The translations under genes were made by a program, and so were the position numbers. From JAFECT01 sp964432415 (lineage in GTDB: Bacteria > Pseudomonadota > Alphaproteobacteria > Caulobacterales > Caulobacteraceae), in contig CAYSNW010000001.1 in NCBI GenBank assembly GCA_964432415.1, forward strand, positions 124,001 to 188,000: 64,000 nucleotides of DNA, given 5' to 3'. The notes beneath the pieces were generated by a model that did not search any database, was not told the DNA's origin, and worked only from the letters and a program-made list of their open reading frames with translations. Below are positions 33,971 through 41,685 of this stretch, piece by piece. Position 1 is the stretch's first letter. Each line of letters starts with the position of its first letter.

Positions 33971-35417
33971 GAGCGGGCGCCTCCTCCAGCACGCGCACCC
34001 GCCCAGCGGTGCTCTCCGCATAGGCCTTCATCAGCAGGTTCCTGGCCGAGGCCTGACGATAGGCGGCGGAGGCGCGCATGTCGGTGATCGGGGCGAAGTC
34101 CTGGTCCATGGCCATCATGGCGGCCTCGACCGTCGACTCGGTCCAGGGCCGGCCGGTCAGGGCGGCCTCGGTGGCGGTCGCCCGCTTGGGCGTCGCGGCC
34201 ATGCCCCCGAAGGCGACTCGGGCGCTCTCGACGACGCCGTCAGCGACCTTGACCGCAAACGCTCCGCACACGGCGGAGATGTCCTGATCGAAGCGTTTGG
34301 TCAGTTTGTAGACGTGCAGGCTCACCGCCGGGTCGGGCGCCGGGACGGTGAGGCATTCCACGAATTCGCCCGGCTTCCGGTCCTGCTTGCCGTAGGCCAG
34401 GAAGTAATCCTCCAGCGGCAGGGTCCGCCGCTCGGAACCGCGCCTGAGGGTCACGGTGGCGCCCAGCGCGATCAGGGGCGGGGGCATGTCGCCGATGGGG
34501 GAGCCGTTGGCGATGTTGCCGCCGATGGTGCCGCTGTTCCTGACCTGCACCGAGCCGAGCCGGCGCATCATCTCGCCGAGATCGGGCCAGCGTCCGGCCA
34601 ACAGATCGATGGCGTCGGAGTAGCGCACGCCCGCGCCGATCCTCAGGCCTTCCGGTGTGTCGCCAAAGGCGCGCAGTTCGGTGACGTCGTTGAGCGAAAT
34701 GACCGTCGGCAGGGTGCGGTGCTGCTTGGTCACCCACAGGCCGACGTCGGTGGCGCCGGCCAGCACTACCGCCTCGGGCCAGGCGCTTGTCAGTTCCGCC
34801 AGTTGATCCAGGGTCTTCGGCGCAAACCAGCGCTTTGTCGCGCCGTGCAAGGTGTCCTCGAACTCGAGCGAGAGCGGCTCGTCCTTGGCCAGCGCCCTCA
34901 GCTGCAGCGATACGTCCGGCTCGACCACCGGCTCGAGCTCACGCATCGCCTGCGCCGCCTTCACGATCGGCACATAGCCGGTGCAGCGGCACAGGTTTCC
35001 GGCCAGGGCGTCGTCGATCGGCGGGCAGGCTTCCGCCGGCGACTGGTAGAGCGTCCACAGCGACATGACGAAGCCCGGCGTGCAGAAGCCGCACTGGGAG
35101 CCGTGGTGCTCGACCATCGCCGTTTGAACCGGGTGCGGGGTGCCCGCCCGTCCCAGGCTCTCGACCGTGGCGATGGCCCGGCCGTCCAGCATGGGCGCGA
35201 ACAGGATGCAGGCGTTGACCGCCCGCCAGCGCACCTTGCCCTCGATCAGTTCGCCCAGCGCCACGGTGCAGGCCCCGCAGTCACCCTCGGCGCAGCCTTC
35301 CTTGGTTCCGGTGCGGCGCAGGTCCGTGCGCAGCAGATTCAGTACCGTCAGGGTCGGATCGACGCCGCTCAGTTCACGGACTTCGCCGTCCATCAGGAAG
35401 CGGATGGTTTCGCGCAA
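33963..35417 (-). CDS. xdhA: Xanthine dehydrogenase, 2Fe-2S/FAD small subunit
   Basis: A 484-residue small subunit that carries two [2Fe-2S] clusters and FAD and passes electrons from the Mo subunit to NAD+. N-terminal ferredoxin motif: GCAEGDCGACTVAL and later the partner Cys (NACIL); second cluster: QCGFCTPGFVM and NLCRCTGYVPI. The FAD-binding domain starts near residue 190 (VVLAGATDVGLWVTK, GSVQVRNSGTIGGNIANGSPIGD), with a CO-dehydrogenase-flavoprotein-type C-terminal domain. It lies 3 bp after uraH and overlaps xdhB. Confidence 0.92.
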   Translation of the reverse strand: MRETIRFLMDGEVRELSGVDPTLTVLNLLRTDLRRTGTKEGCAEGDCGACTVALGELIEGKVRWRAVNACILFAPMLDGRAIATVESLGRAGTPHPVQTAMVEHHGSQCGFCTPGFVMSLWTLYQSPAEACPPIDDALAGNLCRCTGYVPIVKAAQAMRELEPVVEPDVSLQLRALAKDEPLSLEFEDTLHGATKRWFAPKTLDQLAELTSAWPEAVVLAGATDVGLWVTKQHRTLPTVISLNDVTELRAFGDTPEGLRIGAGVRYSDAIDLLAGRWPDLGEMMRRLGSVQVRNSGTIGGNIANGSPIGDMPPPLIALGATVTLRRGSERRTLPLEDYFLAYGKQDRKPGEFVECLTVPAPDPAVSLHVYKLTKRFDQDISAVCGAFAVKVADGVVESARVAFGGMAATPKRATATEAALTGRPWTESTVEAAMMAMDQDFAPITDMRASAAYRQASARNLLMKAYAESTAGRVRVLEEAPAHG

Positions 35418-35420
35418 GGC

Positions 35421-35771
35421 TCAGCTCCCCCGATAGGTCGAGTAGCCGAACGGCGAGACCAGCAGCGGCACGTGATAGTGGGCGGCGACATCCGCCACGC
35501 CGAAGTCCAGGCCCACGGTCTCCAGGAAAGCGGGATCGGGCAGGACCGCGCCCCGGTCGCGGAAGTAGGCGCCGACCTCGAACTCCAGCCGGTATCTGCC
35601 GATCTTGATCTCGTCACCCCTCAGTAGCGGCTGGTCGCAGCGTCCGTCGGCATTGGTGCGGCGCTCGGCGATCAGGCCGCGGTCGCCGTCCGCGCGGTAA
35701 AGCCGCAAGCTGAGGCCCGCGGCGGGAATGCCGTTGGCGGTGTCCAGAACATGGGTGGTCAAGCCGCTCAT
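35421..35771 (-). CDS. uraH: 5-hydroxyisourate hydrolase
   Basis: A 116-residue transthyretin-related enzyme that converts 5-hydroxyisourate to OHCU. From ATG 35771 it begins LTTHVLDTANGIPAAGL (His and family start motif), has a conserved RTNADGRCDQPLL block and AHYHVPLLVSPFGYSTYRGS, with the terminal YRGS tetrapeptide typical of this group. A 142-residue reading would include non-homologous upstream residues. It is the first gene of the minus-strand purine run, 83 bp from divergent puuE. Confidence 0.92.
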   Translation of the reverse strand: MSGLTTHVLDTANGIPAAGLSLRLYRADGDRGLIAERRTNADGRCDQPLLRGDEIKIGRYRLEFEVGAYFRDRGAVLPDPAFLETVGLDFGVADVAAHYHVPLLVSPFGYSTYRGS

Positions 35772-35854
35772 CAGCCGTCCGAAAAGCCCCCTAAACCTCC
35801 AGACTCCGCCGCCTGAGGGTCGATTGCAAGCCTGAGTGTCGCTAAACACACCCC

Positions 35855-36760
35855 ATGATCACGCCCGACTATCCTCGCGACCTGATCGGCTACGGCCCCA
35901 ATCCGCCCCACGCGGACTGGCCGGGCGGCGCGCGCATCGCGCTGCAGTTCGTGCTCAACTACGAAGAGGGCGGCGAGCGCTGCGTTCTCGACGGCGACCC
36001 CGAGGCCGAGAGCTTCCTCTCCGACATGATCAATCCGCCGGCGATCGCCGGCCGGCACCTGTCGATGGAGTCGATCTACGAATACGGCTCGCGCGCCGGA
36101 GTCTGGCGGCTTCTGCGGCTCTTCGAACGCCACGAGATCCCGCTGACGGTCTTCGCCGTGGCCACCGCGCTCGAGCGCAATCCGGTGCTGGCCGAGGCCT
36201 TCCTGCAGGCCGGCCACGAGATCGCGTCGCATGGCCTGCGCTGGATCAACTACCAGAGCGTGCCCGAAGACATCGAGCGCGAGCACATGGCGCGCGCCAT
36301 CGAGATCCTCCGGTCCCTGACGGGCGAGCGGCCGCTCGGCTGGTACACCGGACGGACCGGGCCCAATACGCGCCGCCTGGTCGCCGAGGAGGGCGGCTTC
36401 CTCTACGACGCCGACGACTATTCCGACGACCTGCCCTTCTGGTCACGGATCGAGAACCGGCCGCATCTGATCGTGCCCTACACGCTGGAGGCCAACGACA
36501 TGCGCTTTTCCGGCACGGGGCTGAACACCGGCGAGCAGTTCTTCTCCTATCTGAAGGACGCCTTCGACGTACTCTGGGCCGAGGGCGAGACCCGTCCGAA
36601 GATGATGTCCGTGGGCCTGCACTGCCGCATCGTCGGCCGCCCGGGCAAGATGGCGGGGCTGGAGCGGTTCCTGGCCTATGCCCGTTCGCACGAGAGGGTC
36701 TGGTTCGCGCGCCGCATCGAGATCGCCCGCCACTGGCGCGAACGGCACCCCGCGTCATGA
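35855..36760 (+). CDS. puuE: Allantoinase, PuuE type
   Basis: A 301-residue polysaccharide-deacetylase-fold enzyme that hydrolyses (S)-allantoin to allantoate without the amidohydrolase architecture. The start YPRDLIGYGPNPPHADWPGGARIAL is a PuuE hallmark. FVLNYEEGGERCVLDGD, MESIYEYGSRAGVWR, GHEIASHGLRW (metal-type His) and GWYTGRTGPNTRRL follow. It is the first gene of the plus-strand half of the cluster and overlaps uraD by 4 bp (ATGA). The 83-bp gap to uraH should hold both promoters; I see no clear operator there. Confidence 0.92.
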   Translation: MITPDYPRDLIGYGPNPPHADWPGGARIALQFVLNYEEGGERCVLDGDPEAESFLSDMINPPAIAGRHLSMESIYEYGSRAGVWRLLRLFERHEIPLTVFAVATALERNPVLAEAFLQAGHEIASHGLRWINYQSVPEDIEREHMARAIEILRSLTGERPLGWYTGRTGPNTRRLVAEEGGFLYDADDYSDDLPFWSRIENRPHLIVPYTLEANDMRFSGTGLNTGEQFFSYLKDAFDVLWAEGETRPKMMSVGLHCRIVGRPGKMAGLERFLAYARSHERVWFARRIEIARHWRERHPAS

Positions 36761-37275
36761 CCCGCGACCTCTCCCGCCTGCCGAAGTTCATCTTCATGAG
36801 CGTCTACGGGCCGATCTACGAGCACTCGCCCTGGGTGGCCGAGGCGGTCTGGCCCGAGGCGGAGGCCGGCCGGCTGGACGCGCCCGGCGCCCTGGAACGC
36901 GCCATGGCCGCGGCGGTGGACGCGGCGAGCGCTGAGCAGAAGATGGCGCTGGTGCGCGCCCACCCGGAGCTGGCCGGCCGCACCGCCATCGCCGATCTGG
37001 CCGACGCCTCGCGCTCGGAACAGTCCGGCGCCGGGCTTGACCGCTGCACCCCGGAGGAGTTCGCCGACTTCCAGGCGCTGAACACGGCCTACAACGCGAA
37101 GTTCGGTTTCCCCTTCATCATCGCGGTCAAGGGCCTGACCCGGGGCGAGATTCTCGCCGCCTTCGAGGCGCGGCTCCAGAACGATCCCGAGACCGAATTC
37201 GCCGAAGCCCTGACCCAGATCCACAGGATCGCCGCCTTCCGCCTCGCCGCCCTTTCCCAGGACAAGCCGACGTGA
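36757..37275 (+). CDS. uraD: OHCU decarboxylase
   Basis: A 172-residue UraD enzyme that decarboxylates 2-oxo-4-hydroxy-4-carboxy-5-ureidoimidazoline to (S)-allantoin. The ATG at 36757 overlaps the puuE stop. Family blocks are GPIYEHSPWVAEAVW, LVRAHPELAGR (catalytic His), SEQSGAGLDRCTPEEFADFQALNTAYNAKFGFPFI and FAEALTQIHRIAAFRL. Helical, normal length. It overlaps the alc start by 4 bp (GTGA), so puuE-uraD-alc are coupled. Confidence 0.92.
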   Translation: MTRDLSRLPKFIFMSVYGPIYEHSPWVAEAVWPEAEAGRLDAPGALERAMAAAVDAASAEQKMALVRAHPELAGRTAIADLADASRSEQSGAGLDRCTPEEFADFQALNTAYNAKFGFPFIIAVKGLTRGEILAAFEARLQNDPETEFAEALTQIHRIAAFRLAALSQDKPT

Positions 37276-38255
37276 CCGACCTCCGCCGCGACTACATCGA
37301 CCTCGCCCAGCCGCGCCTGGGTTCGGAGGTGGTCTACGCCACCGACGACTTCTTCGCCGACAAGGCCCGGCTGATCGATCCGTCCGAGCCGGTGTTCATC
37401 CCGGGCAAGTACGACGACAACGGCAAGTGGATGGACGGCTGGGAGAGCCGCAGGAAGCGCGTCCCCGGCCACGACTGGTGCGTGATCCGCCTGGGCTCGC
37501 CGGGCCAGATCGCCGGCTTCGAGATCGACACCCGCCACTTCACCGGCAACTACCCGCCCTTTGCCTCGATCGAGGCCTGCGTCTCGGGTGAGGCCGTGCC
37601 CGGCGGCGACGCCGGCTGGGTCGAACTGGTCGCGAAGATGGGGCTGAACGGCGATGACCGGGCCCTGGTCCCGGTCGCCGACGATCGAATCTTCACCCAC
37701 GTGCGCCTGCACATCTACCCCGACGGCGGCGTGGCGCGGCTTCGGGTCTTCGGCCGGGTGCATGTGGACTGGTCGAAGCTCGGCGCCGACCAGGTCGTGG
37801 ACCTGCTGGCCATGACCAACGGCGGGCGCGGCCTGATCGCCAACGACGAGCACTTCGGCCGCGTTGAGAACCTGACCGCGCCGGGCCGGGGCAAGGACAT
37901 GGGCGACGGTTGGGAGACGCGCCGGCGCCGCGAGCCCGGTCACGACTGGTCGATCGTCGAACTCGGCCATGCGGGGGTGATCGAGGCCATCGAGATCGAC
38001 ACCGCCCACTTCAAGGGCAACTACCCCGACCGCTGCTTCCTGCAGGCCTCGGCGGACGCCTCCGGTTCGGTCGAGGAGATCGCAGCCCAGTCGCTGGACT
38101 GGCCGGTGCTGCTGCCGGAGACGAAGCTCAAGGCCGATCATATTCATCGCTTCGAGAGCGAGGTCGCGGCCCTGGGGGCGGTGCGCTACGTGCGCCTGAA
38201 TATCATCCCGGACGGCGGGGTCAGCCGGCTCCGGCTATGGGGACGGAAGGTCTAG
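37272..38255 (+). CDS. alc: Allantoicase
   Basis: A 327-residue allantoicase that cleaves allantoate to ureidoglycolate and urea. It has the internal two-fold repeat of the family: W[E]SRRKRVPGHDWCVIRLG...IDTRHFTGNYPP in the first half and WETRRRREPGHDWSIVELG...IDTAHFKGNYPD in the second, each ending in a RLHIYPDGGVARLRVFG or RLNIIPDGGVSRLRLWG block. Together with puuE and allA it gives the urea-releasing route. Its TAG stop is shared in antisense with the metQ stop (CTAG). Confidence 0.93.
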   Translation: MTDLRRDYIDLAQPRLGSEVVYATDDFFADKARLIDPSEPVFIPGKYDDNGKWMDGWESRRKRVPGHDWCVIRLGSPGQIAGFEIDTRHFTGNYPPFASIEACVSGEAVPGGDAGWVELVAKMGLNGDDRALVPVADDRIFTHVRLHIYPDGGVARLRVFGRVHVDWSKLGADQVVDLLAMTNGGRGLIANDEHFGRVENLTAPGRGKDMGDGWETRRRREPGHDWSIVELGHAGVIEAIEIDTAHFKGNYPDRCFLQASADASGSVEEIAAQSLDWPVLLPETKLKADHIHRFESEVAALGAVRYVRLNIIPDGGVSRLRLWGRKV

Positions 38256-39049
38256 AAAGCCGGGAGCACCGCGCCCTTGTACTTCTGCTCGATGAAGGCC
38301 TTCACCTCCGGCGAGGTCAGGGCCTTGGCCAGCTTGAGCACCCGGGGATCGGTCTTGTTGTCCTCGCGCGAGACCAGGAAGTTCACGTAGGGGCTGTCCT
38401 TGCCCTCGATGATCAGGGCGTCGCGGGTCGGGTCCAGCTTGGCGTCCAGCGCATAGTTGGTGTTGATCAGGGCCAGATCGACCTGGTCGAGGATGCGCGG
38501 CAGGGTCGCACCCTCCAGCTCCTTGAACTTCAGATGCTTGGGGTTCTCCGCCACATCCTTGACCGTCGCGGTCGGGTCGGCCGGGTTCTTCAGCCGGATC
38601 AGGCCGGCCTTCTGCAGCAGCAGGAGCGCGCGGCCCTCGTTGGTCGCCTCGTTGGGCAGGGCCACCAGGGCGCCGTCGGGCAGGTCGGCCAGGCTCTTGT
38701 GCTTCTTCGAATAGGCCCCGAAGGGCTCGACGTGCACGCCAACGACCGTGACCAGGTGGGTGCCCTTGCTCTTGTTGAAGCTGTCCAGATAGGGCCGCGT
38801 CTCGAAGTAGTTCACGTCCGCCTGGCCCTGGTCGACCACCAGGTTGGGCTGCACATAGTCGTTGAACACCTTGATGTTCAGCGCCAGGCCCTGCTCCGCC
38901 AGCTTCGGCTTGAGGAACTCCAGAATCTCGGCGTGGGGCACCGCGGTCGCCGCCACGGTCAGACTCTCGGTCGCCGTAGGCTTGGGCTTCGAACAGCCGG
39001 CCAGGGCCAGGACGGCGAGGGCGGAGATCAGGAAGCGGCGGTCGAACAT
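38252..39049 (-). CDS. metQ: MetQ/NlpA-family methionine ABC transporter lipoprotein
   Basis: A 265-residue binding protein with a lipoprotein signal (LISALAVLALAGCSK, Cys at about residue 19). NlpA/MetQ blocks: VPHAEILEFLKPKL, VFNDYVQPNLVVDQGQADVNYFETRPYLD, GVHVEPFGAYSKKHKSL, VALPNEATNEGRALLLLQKAGLI and the closing DPRVLKLAKALTSPEVKAFIEQKY. It captures methionine for the MetNI importer encoded just upstream. It is the last gene of the run and stops against alc. Confidence 0.9.
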   Translation of the reverse strand: MFDRRFLISALAVLALAGCSKPKPTATESLTVAATAVPHAEILEFLKPKLAEQGLALNIKVFNDYVQPNLVVDQGQADVNYFETRPYLDSFNKSKGTHLVTVVGVHVEPFGAYSKKHKSLADLPDGALVALPNEATNEGRALLLLQKAGLIRLKNPADPTATVKDVAENPKHLKFKELEGATLPRILDQVDLALINTNYALDAKLDPTRDALIIEGKDSPYVNFLVSREDNKTDPRVLKLAKALTSPEVKAFIEQKYKGAVLPAF

Positions 39050-39067
39050 GGAAAACTCCGAAAGAAG

Positions 39068-39730
39068 TCAGCGGCGGCTGAAACGACGGACCAGGATGTC
39101 GCCCACGGTTTGCAGCACCTGGACCAGCACCAGCATCAGGGCCACGGTGACGACCATGACATCGGTCTGGAAGCGCTGGTAGCCGAAGCGGATCGCCAGG
39201 TCGCCCAGTCCGCCGGCGCCCACCACCCCGGCCATGGCGGTGTAGGAGACCAGGGCCACGGCGGTGACGGTCACGGCGGCGATCAGACCGGGGGTCGCTT
39301 CCGGAAGCAGGGTCTTGAACACGATCTGGCGGTCGGTGGCGCCCATGGCCTGGGTCGCCTCGATCACCCCCCGGTCGACTTCGTTCAGGGCTGTCTCGGT
39401 CAGGCGCGCGAAGAAGGGCGCGGCGCCCGCCACCAGTGGCGGAATGGCGCCCAGGACCCCGAGCGAGGTGCCCACCAGAAAGACGGTGACGGGGATCATC
39501 ACGATCAGCAGGATGATGAAGGGCACCGCGCGCAACAGATTGACCACCAGGGCCAGAACGGCGTGGGCGAAGCCCTGTTGCAGCAGCCGGCCGCGCGCGG
39601 TCAGGTACAGCAGGACCCCCATGGGCAGGCCGATCAGCACGGTCAGGACCAGGGACACGCCCAGCATCACCAGGGTGTCGCGGGTGGCCTCGCCGATGTC
39701 GATCCAGTCGATGTGGGCGAAGAACTCCAT
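39068..39730 (-). CDS. metI: MetI methionine ABC transporter permease
   Basis: A 220-residue membrane permease with five spans. The ATG at 39730 overlaps the metN stop by one base (TGATG); a GTG one codon earlier is possible. Family blocks: ATRDTLVMLGVSLVLTVLIGLP, LVNLLRAVPFIILLIVMIPVT, the EAA-like coupling region VIEATQAMGATDRQIVFKTLLPEA and GLGDLAIRFGYQRFQTDVM. It forms the translocation pore of the methionine importer. Confidence 0.9.
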   Translation of the reverse strand: MEFFAHIDWIDIGEATRDTLVMLGVSLVLTVLIGLPMGVLLYLTARGRLLQQGFAHAVLALVVNLLRAVPFIILLIVMIPVTVFLVGTSLGVLGAIPPLVAGAAPFFARLTETALNEVDRGVIEATQAMGATDRQIVFKTLLPEATPGLIAAVTVTAVALVSYTAMAGVVGAGGLGDLAIRFGYQRFQTDVMVVTVALMLVLVQVLQTVGDILVRRFSRR

Positions 39731-40731
39731 CACAGCGCCTCCAGCGTCACGCCGTCACGGTTCAGCGCCTTGAGCGCCGCCTCCACCCCCGGGCCCTCGA
39801 AGGCGACGGTCATCTGGGCGTAGGGCGTGTCCTTGATCCGCGAGATGCGGCCCGAGACGACCGAGAAGTCGACGCCCTCTTCACGCGCCAGCCGCGCCAG
39901 CACCGGCTGGGCCGCCGCCTCGCCCCTGAGCGTGAGCCGATAGAGCTTGCGACCCGCGGCCTCCGCCCGGGCAGTTTCCTCGGTGTCGGAAAGGTCCGCC
40001 TCGCGCACCAGCTGGCGGGTGGTGGCGTGGCTGGGAGCCAGGAACACGTCGGCCACCGTGCCGCTTTCGACGACCCGGCCGGCGTCCAGCACCGCCACCC
40101 GGTCGCAGACCCGGCGGATCACGTCCATCTCGTGGCTGATCAGCACCACGGTCAGGCCCAGCTCGCGGTTCAGGTCGGCGATCAGGGTCAGGAGCGAGCG
40201 GGTCGATTCCGGATCGAGCGCGCTCGTCGCCTCGTCGCAGAGGAGAATGTCGGGGCCCGTGGCCAGCGCTCGGGCCACGCCGACGCGCTGCTTCTGGCCG
40301 CCGGACAGCTGGGCCGGATACTTGCGCGCGTGCTCGCTCAGCCCCACCCGCTTCAGGGCCTCGGCGGTCCGGGTGCGGATTTCTCCGGCCGAGAGCTCGC
40401 CGGCCAGCTCCAGGGGAAAGGCGACATTGCCGGCGGCGGTGCGCGAGGACAGCAGGCCGAAGTGCTGGAAGATCATCCCGACCCGGCGGCGGTGAGCGCG
40501 CAGCCGCTCGGGGCTCATGGCGGTGACGTCCTCGCCATCGACCACCACGCGGCCGGAATCCGGGGTCTCCAGGCGGTTGATCAGGCGGATCAGGGTCGAC
40601 TTGCCGGCTCCCGAGGGGCCGATCACCCCGAACACCTCGCCGCGCCGGACGCTCAGGCCCACGCCGGTCACGGCGGCGGTGTCGCCCCGCGCCGTGCGGA
40701 AGGTCTTGGAGACGTCCTGGATTTCGATCAC
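39730..40731 (-). CDS. metN: MetN methionine ABC transporter ATPase
   Basis: About 333 residues from GTG 40731 (MIEIQDVSKTF, the usual family start); an in-frame GTG at 40767 would add 12 unrelated residues. ABC motifs: Walker A GPSGAGKST, Q-loop region MIFQHFGLLSSRT, signature LSGGQKQRVGVARAL, Walker B ILLCDEATSALDPE and switch His (VLISHEMDV). After the ATPase domain comes the C-terminal NIL/ACT-like regulatory domain (about residues 260-333) that senses methionine in MetN proteins. Confidence 0.9.
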   Translation of the reverse strand: MIEIQDVSKTFRTARGDTAAVTGVGLSVRRGEVFGVIGPSGAGKSTLIRLINRLETPDSGRVVVDGEDVTAMSPERLRAHRRRVGMIFQHFGLLSSRTAAGNVAFPLELAGELSAGEIRTRTAEALKRVGLSEHARKYPAQLSGGQKQRVGVARALATGPDILLCDEATSALDPESTRSLLTLIADLNRELGLTVVLISHEMDVIRRVCDRVAVLDAGRVVESGTVADVFLAPSHATTRQLVREADLSDTEETARAEAAGRKLYRLTLRGEAAAQPVLARLAREEGVDFSVVSGRISRIKDTPYAQMTVAFEGPGVEAALKALNRDGVTLEAL

Positions 40732-40789
40732 GCCGTGCCGCCCTGTCGTCGTCCGGCGGGATTTCACCCGCCGGGGCGGCAGAGATGGG

Positions 40790-41200
40790 TCAGGCGCGGC
40801 GGCGCGTCAATGCCGCAAGCGGGTCGGGGGGCAGGATCGGATTGGCCTCGGCGATCAGCGTCTCCAGCTCATCGCGCAGGACCTGGCCCCGGGCGCTCAG
40901 GTGCACGAAGCGCACGCGGCGGTCTTCGGTGCATTCGCGGCACTCGAACAGGATCGACGTGACGGGGACCGGCTCCTCCGGCACGAGCCCGGCCAGCACC
41001 TTGACGATGCGCGCCACCGTGGCGATGCGCATGCGGGCTATGAAGGCCAGCTCGCTGATGTTCACCCCCTCGTTCTCGCAGACGTAGAGAAAGAGGATGA
41101 TGGCGTGAAAGCCGCGCGGCAGGTCCAGCTGGCGCAGCCGCTCCAGGGCCGCCAGCAGGGTGTTGCGCCGCCGCGACGGCGTGTTTTCGGCGCGGGTCAT
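40790..41200 (-). CDS. MarR-like winged-helix regulator
   Basis: A 136-residue protein with a small winged helix: HAIILFLYVCENEGVNISELAFIARMRIATVARIVKVLAG (recognition helix about residues 55-70), a wing containing two Cys (FECRECTEDRRVRFVHLSARGQVLRDELE), and a Pro-rich tail. The C-x-x-C pair could bind metal or sense redox state; that is inference. It lies about 59 bp upstream of metN on the same strand and may regulate or be co-transcribed with metNIQ. Ligand unknown. Confidence 0.7.
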   Translation of the reverse strand: MTRAENTPSRRRNTLLAALERLRQLDLPRGFHAIILFLYVCENEGVNISELAFIARMRIATVARIVKVLAGLVPEEPVPVTSILFECRECTEDRRVRFVHLSARGQVLRDELETLIAEANPILPPDPLAALTRRRA

Positions 41201-41210
41201 GGCCTTGCGC

Positions 41211-41453
41211 CTACTCGTAGGCGTGGAGCTTGCCCGAGGTCACCCGGAGCGCGCGGGGCATGGCGGTGGAGACCGGACGCGGTCCGCGCCGCTCCTTGGC
41301 CGAGATCGCCGCGCCCGGATAGGTCTCGCGCACCGAACTGACGTAGGTCTCGAGCCGCTTCTGATGCTCGGCCGCTTCCAGGTAGTCCTGGGCGTCCAGG
41401 TCGATGACGATGGTCACACGAAGCCGGACCGCCGGCATGGTCTTAGTTTCCAC
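41211..41453 (-). CDS. Small conserved-looking hypothetical protein
   Basis: An 80-residue protein from GTG 41453, preceded by AGGGAG at about 6 bp spacing; the in-frame GTG at 41468 lies before this ribosome site and an ATG at 41438 lacks one. It has a beta-strand start (AVRLRVTIVIDLDAQDYLEA), a helix and a basic middle. No family recognised. It is 10 bp upstream of the MarR-like gene on the same strand, so likely in the same unit. Confidence 0.55.
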   Translation of the reverse strand: METKTMPAVRLRVTIVIDLDAQDYLEAAEHQKRLETYVSSVRETYPGAAISAKERRGPRPVSTAMPRALRVTSGKLHAYE

Positions 41454-41537
41454 AACACTCTCCCTCACTCGTAGTCATTCCAGCGTTGCAGATCAGCACA
41501 GCTTCGCCACCATCGTTCGACGGGTTGTGCCGGTCCT

Positions 41538-41634
41538 GCGGTGAATGGCAGTGAGCCCGTTCAACACGCTTAACTGCGTGTAATGTCGGGCGAATCCACG
41601 GTGAACAGCCGCTCCGGAGCGGTGAATGGTAGTG
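41538..41634. promoter_or_regulatory. Repeat-rich control region before the LytS/LytTR pair
   Basis: Within the 232-bp divergent gap are two direct copies of GCGGTGAATGGYAGTG (41538-41553 and 41619-41634, one mismatch), an inverted repeat ACACGC-TTAACT-GCGTGT (41564-41581) and a perfect palindrome CCGCTCCGGAGCGG (41609-41622). LytTR regulators bind direct repeats, so this is a plausible autoregulatory site. Binding is inferred. Confidence 0.5.
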
Positions 41635-41685
41635 TCGCGGCGGTAAGCCGGGGCCTAAAATGGCAAGGTGGGGGTGTAAGGGCGT

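Noticed and set aside
37910..39823. Plus-strand frame running from alc across metQ and metI
   Set aside because: It is out of frame with alc and antisense to metQI, with a His/Gln/Gly-rich translation.
40732..40789. SAM riboswitch before metNIQ
   Set aside because: The gap between the winged-helix gene and metN is too short and shows no SAM-I or SAM-II core; control is more likely by protein.
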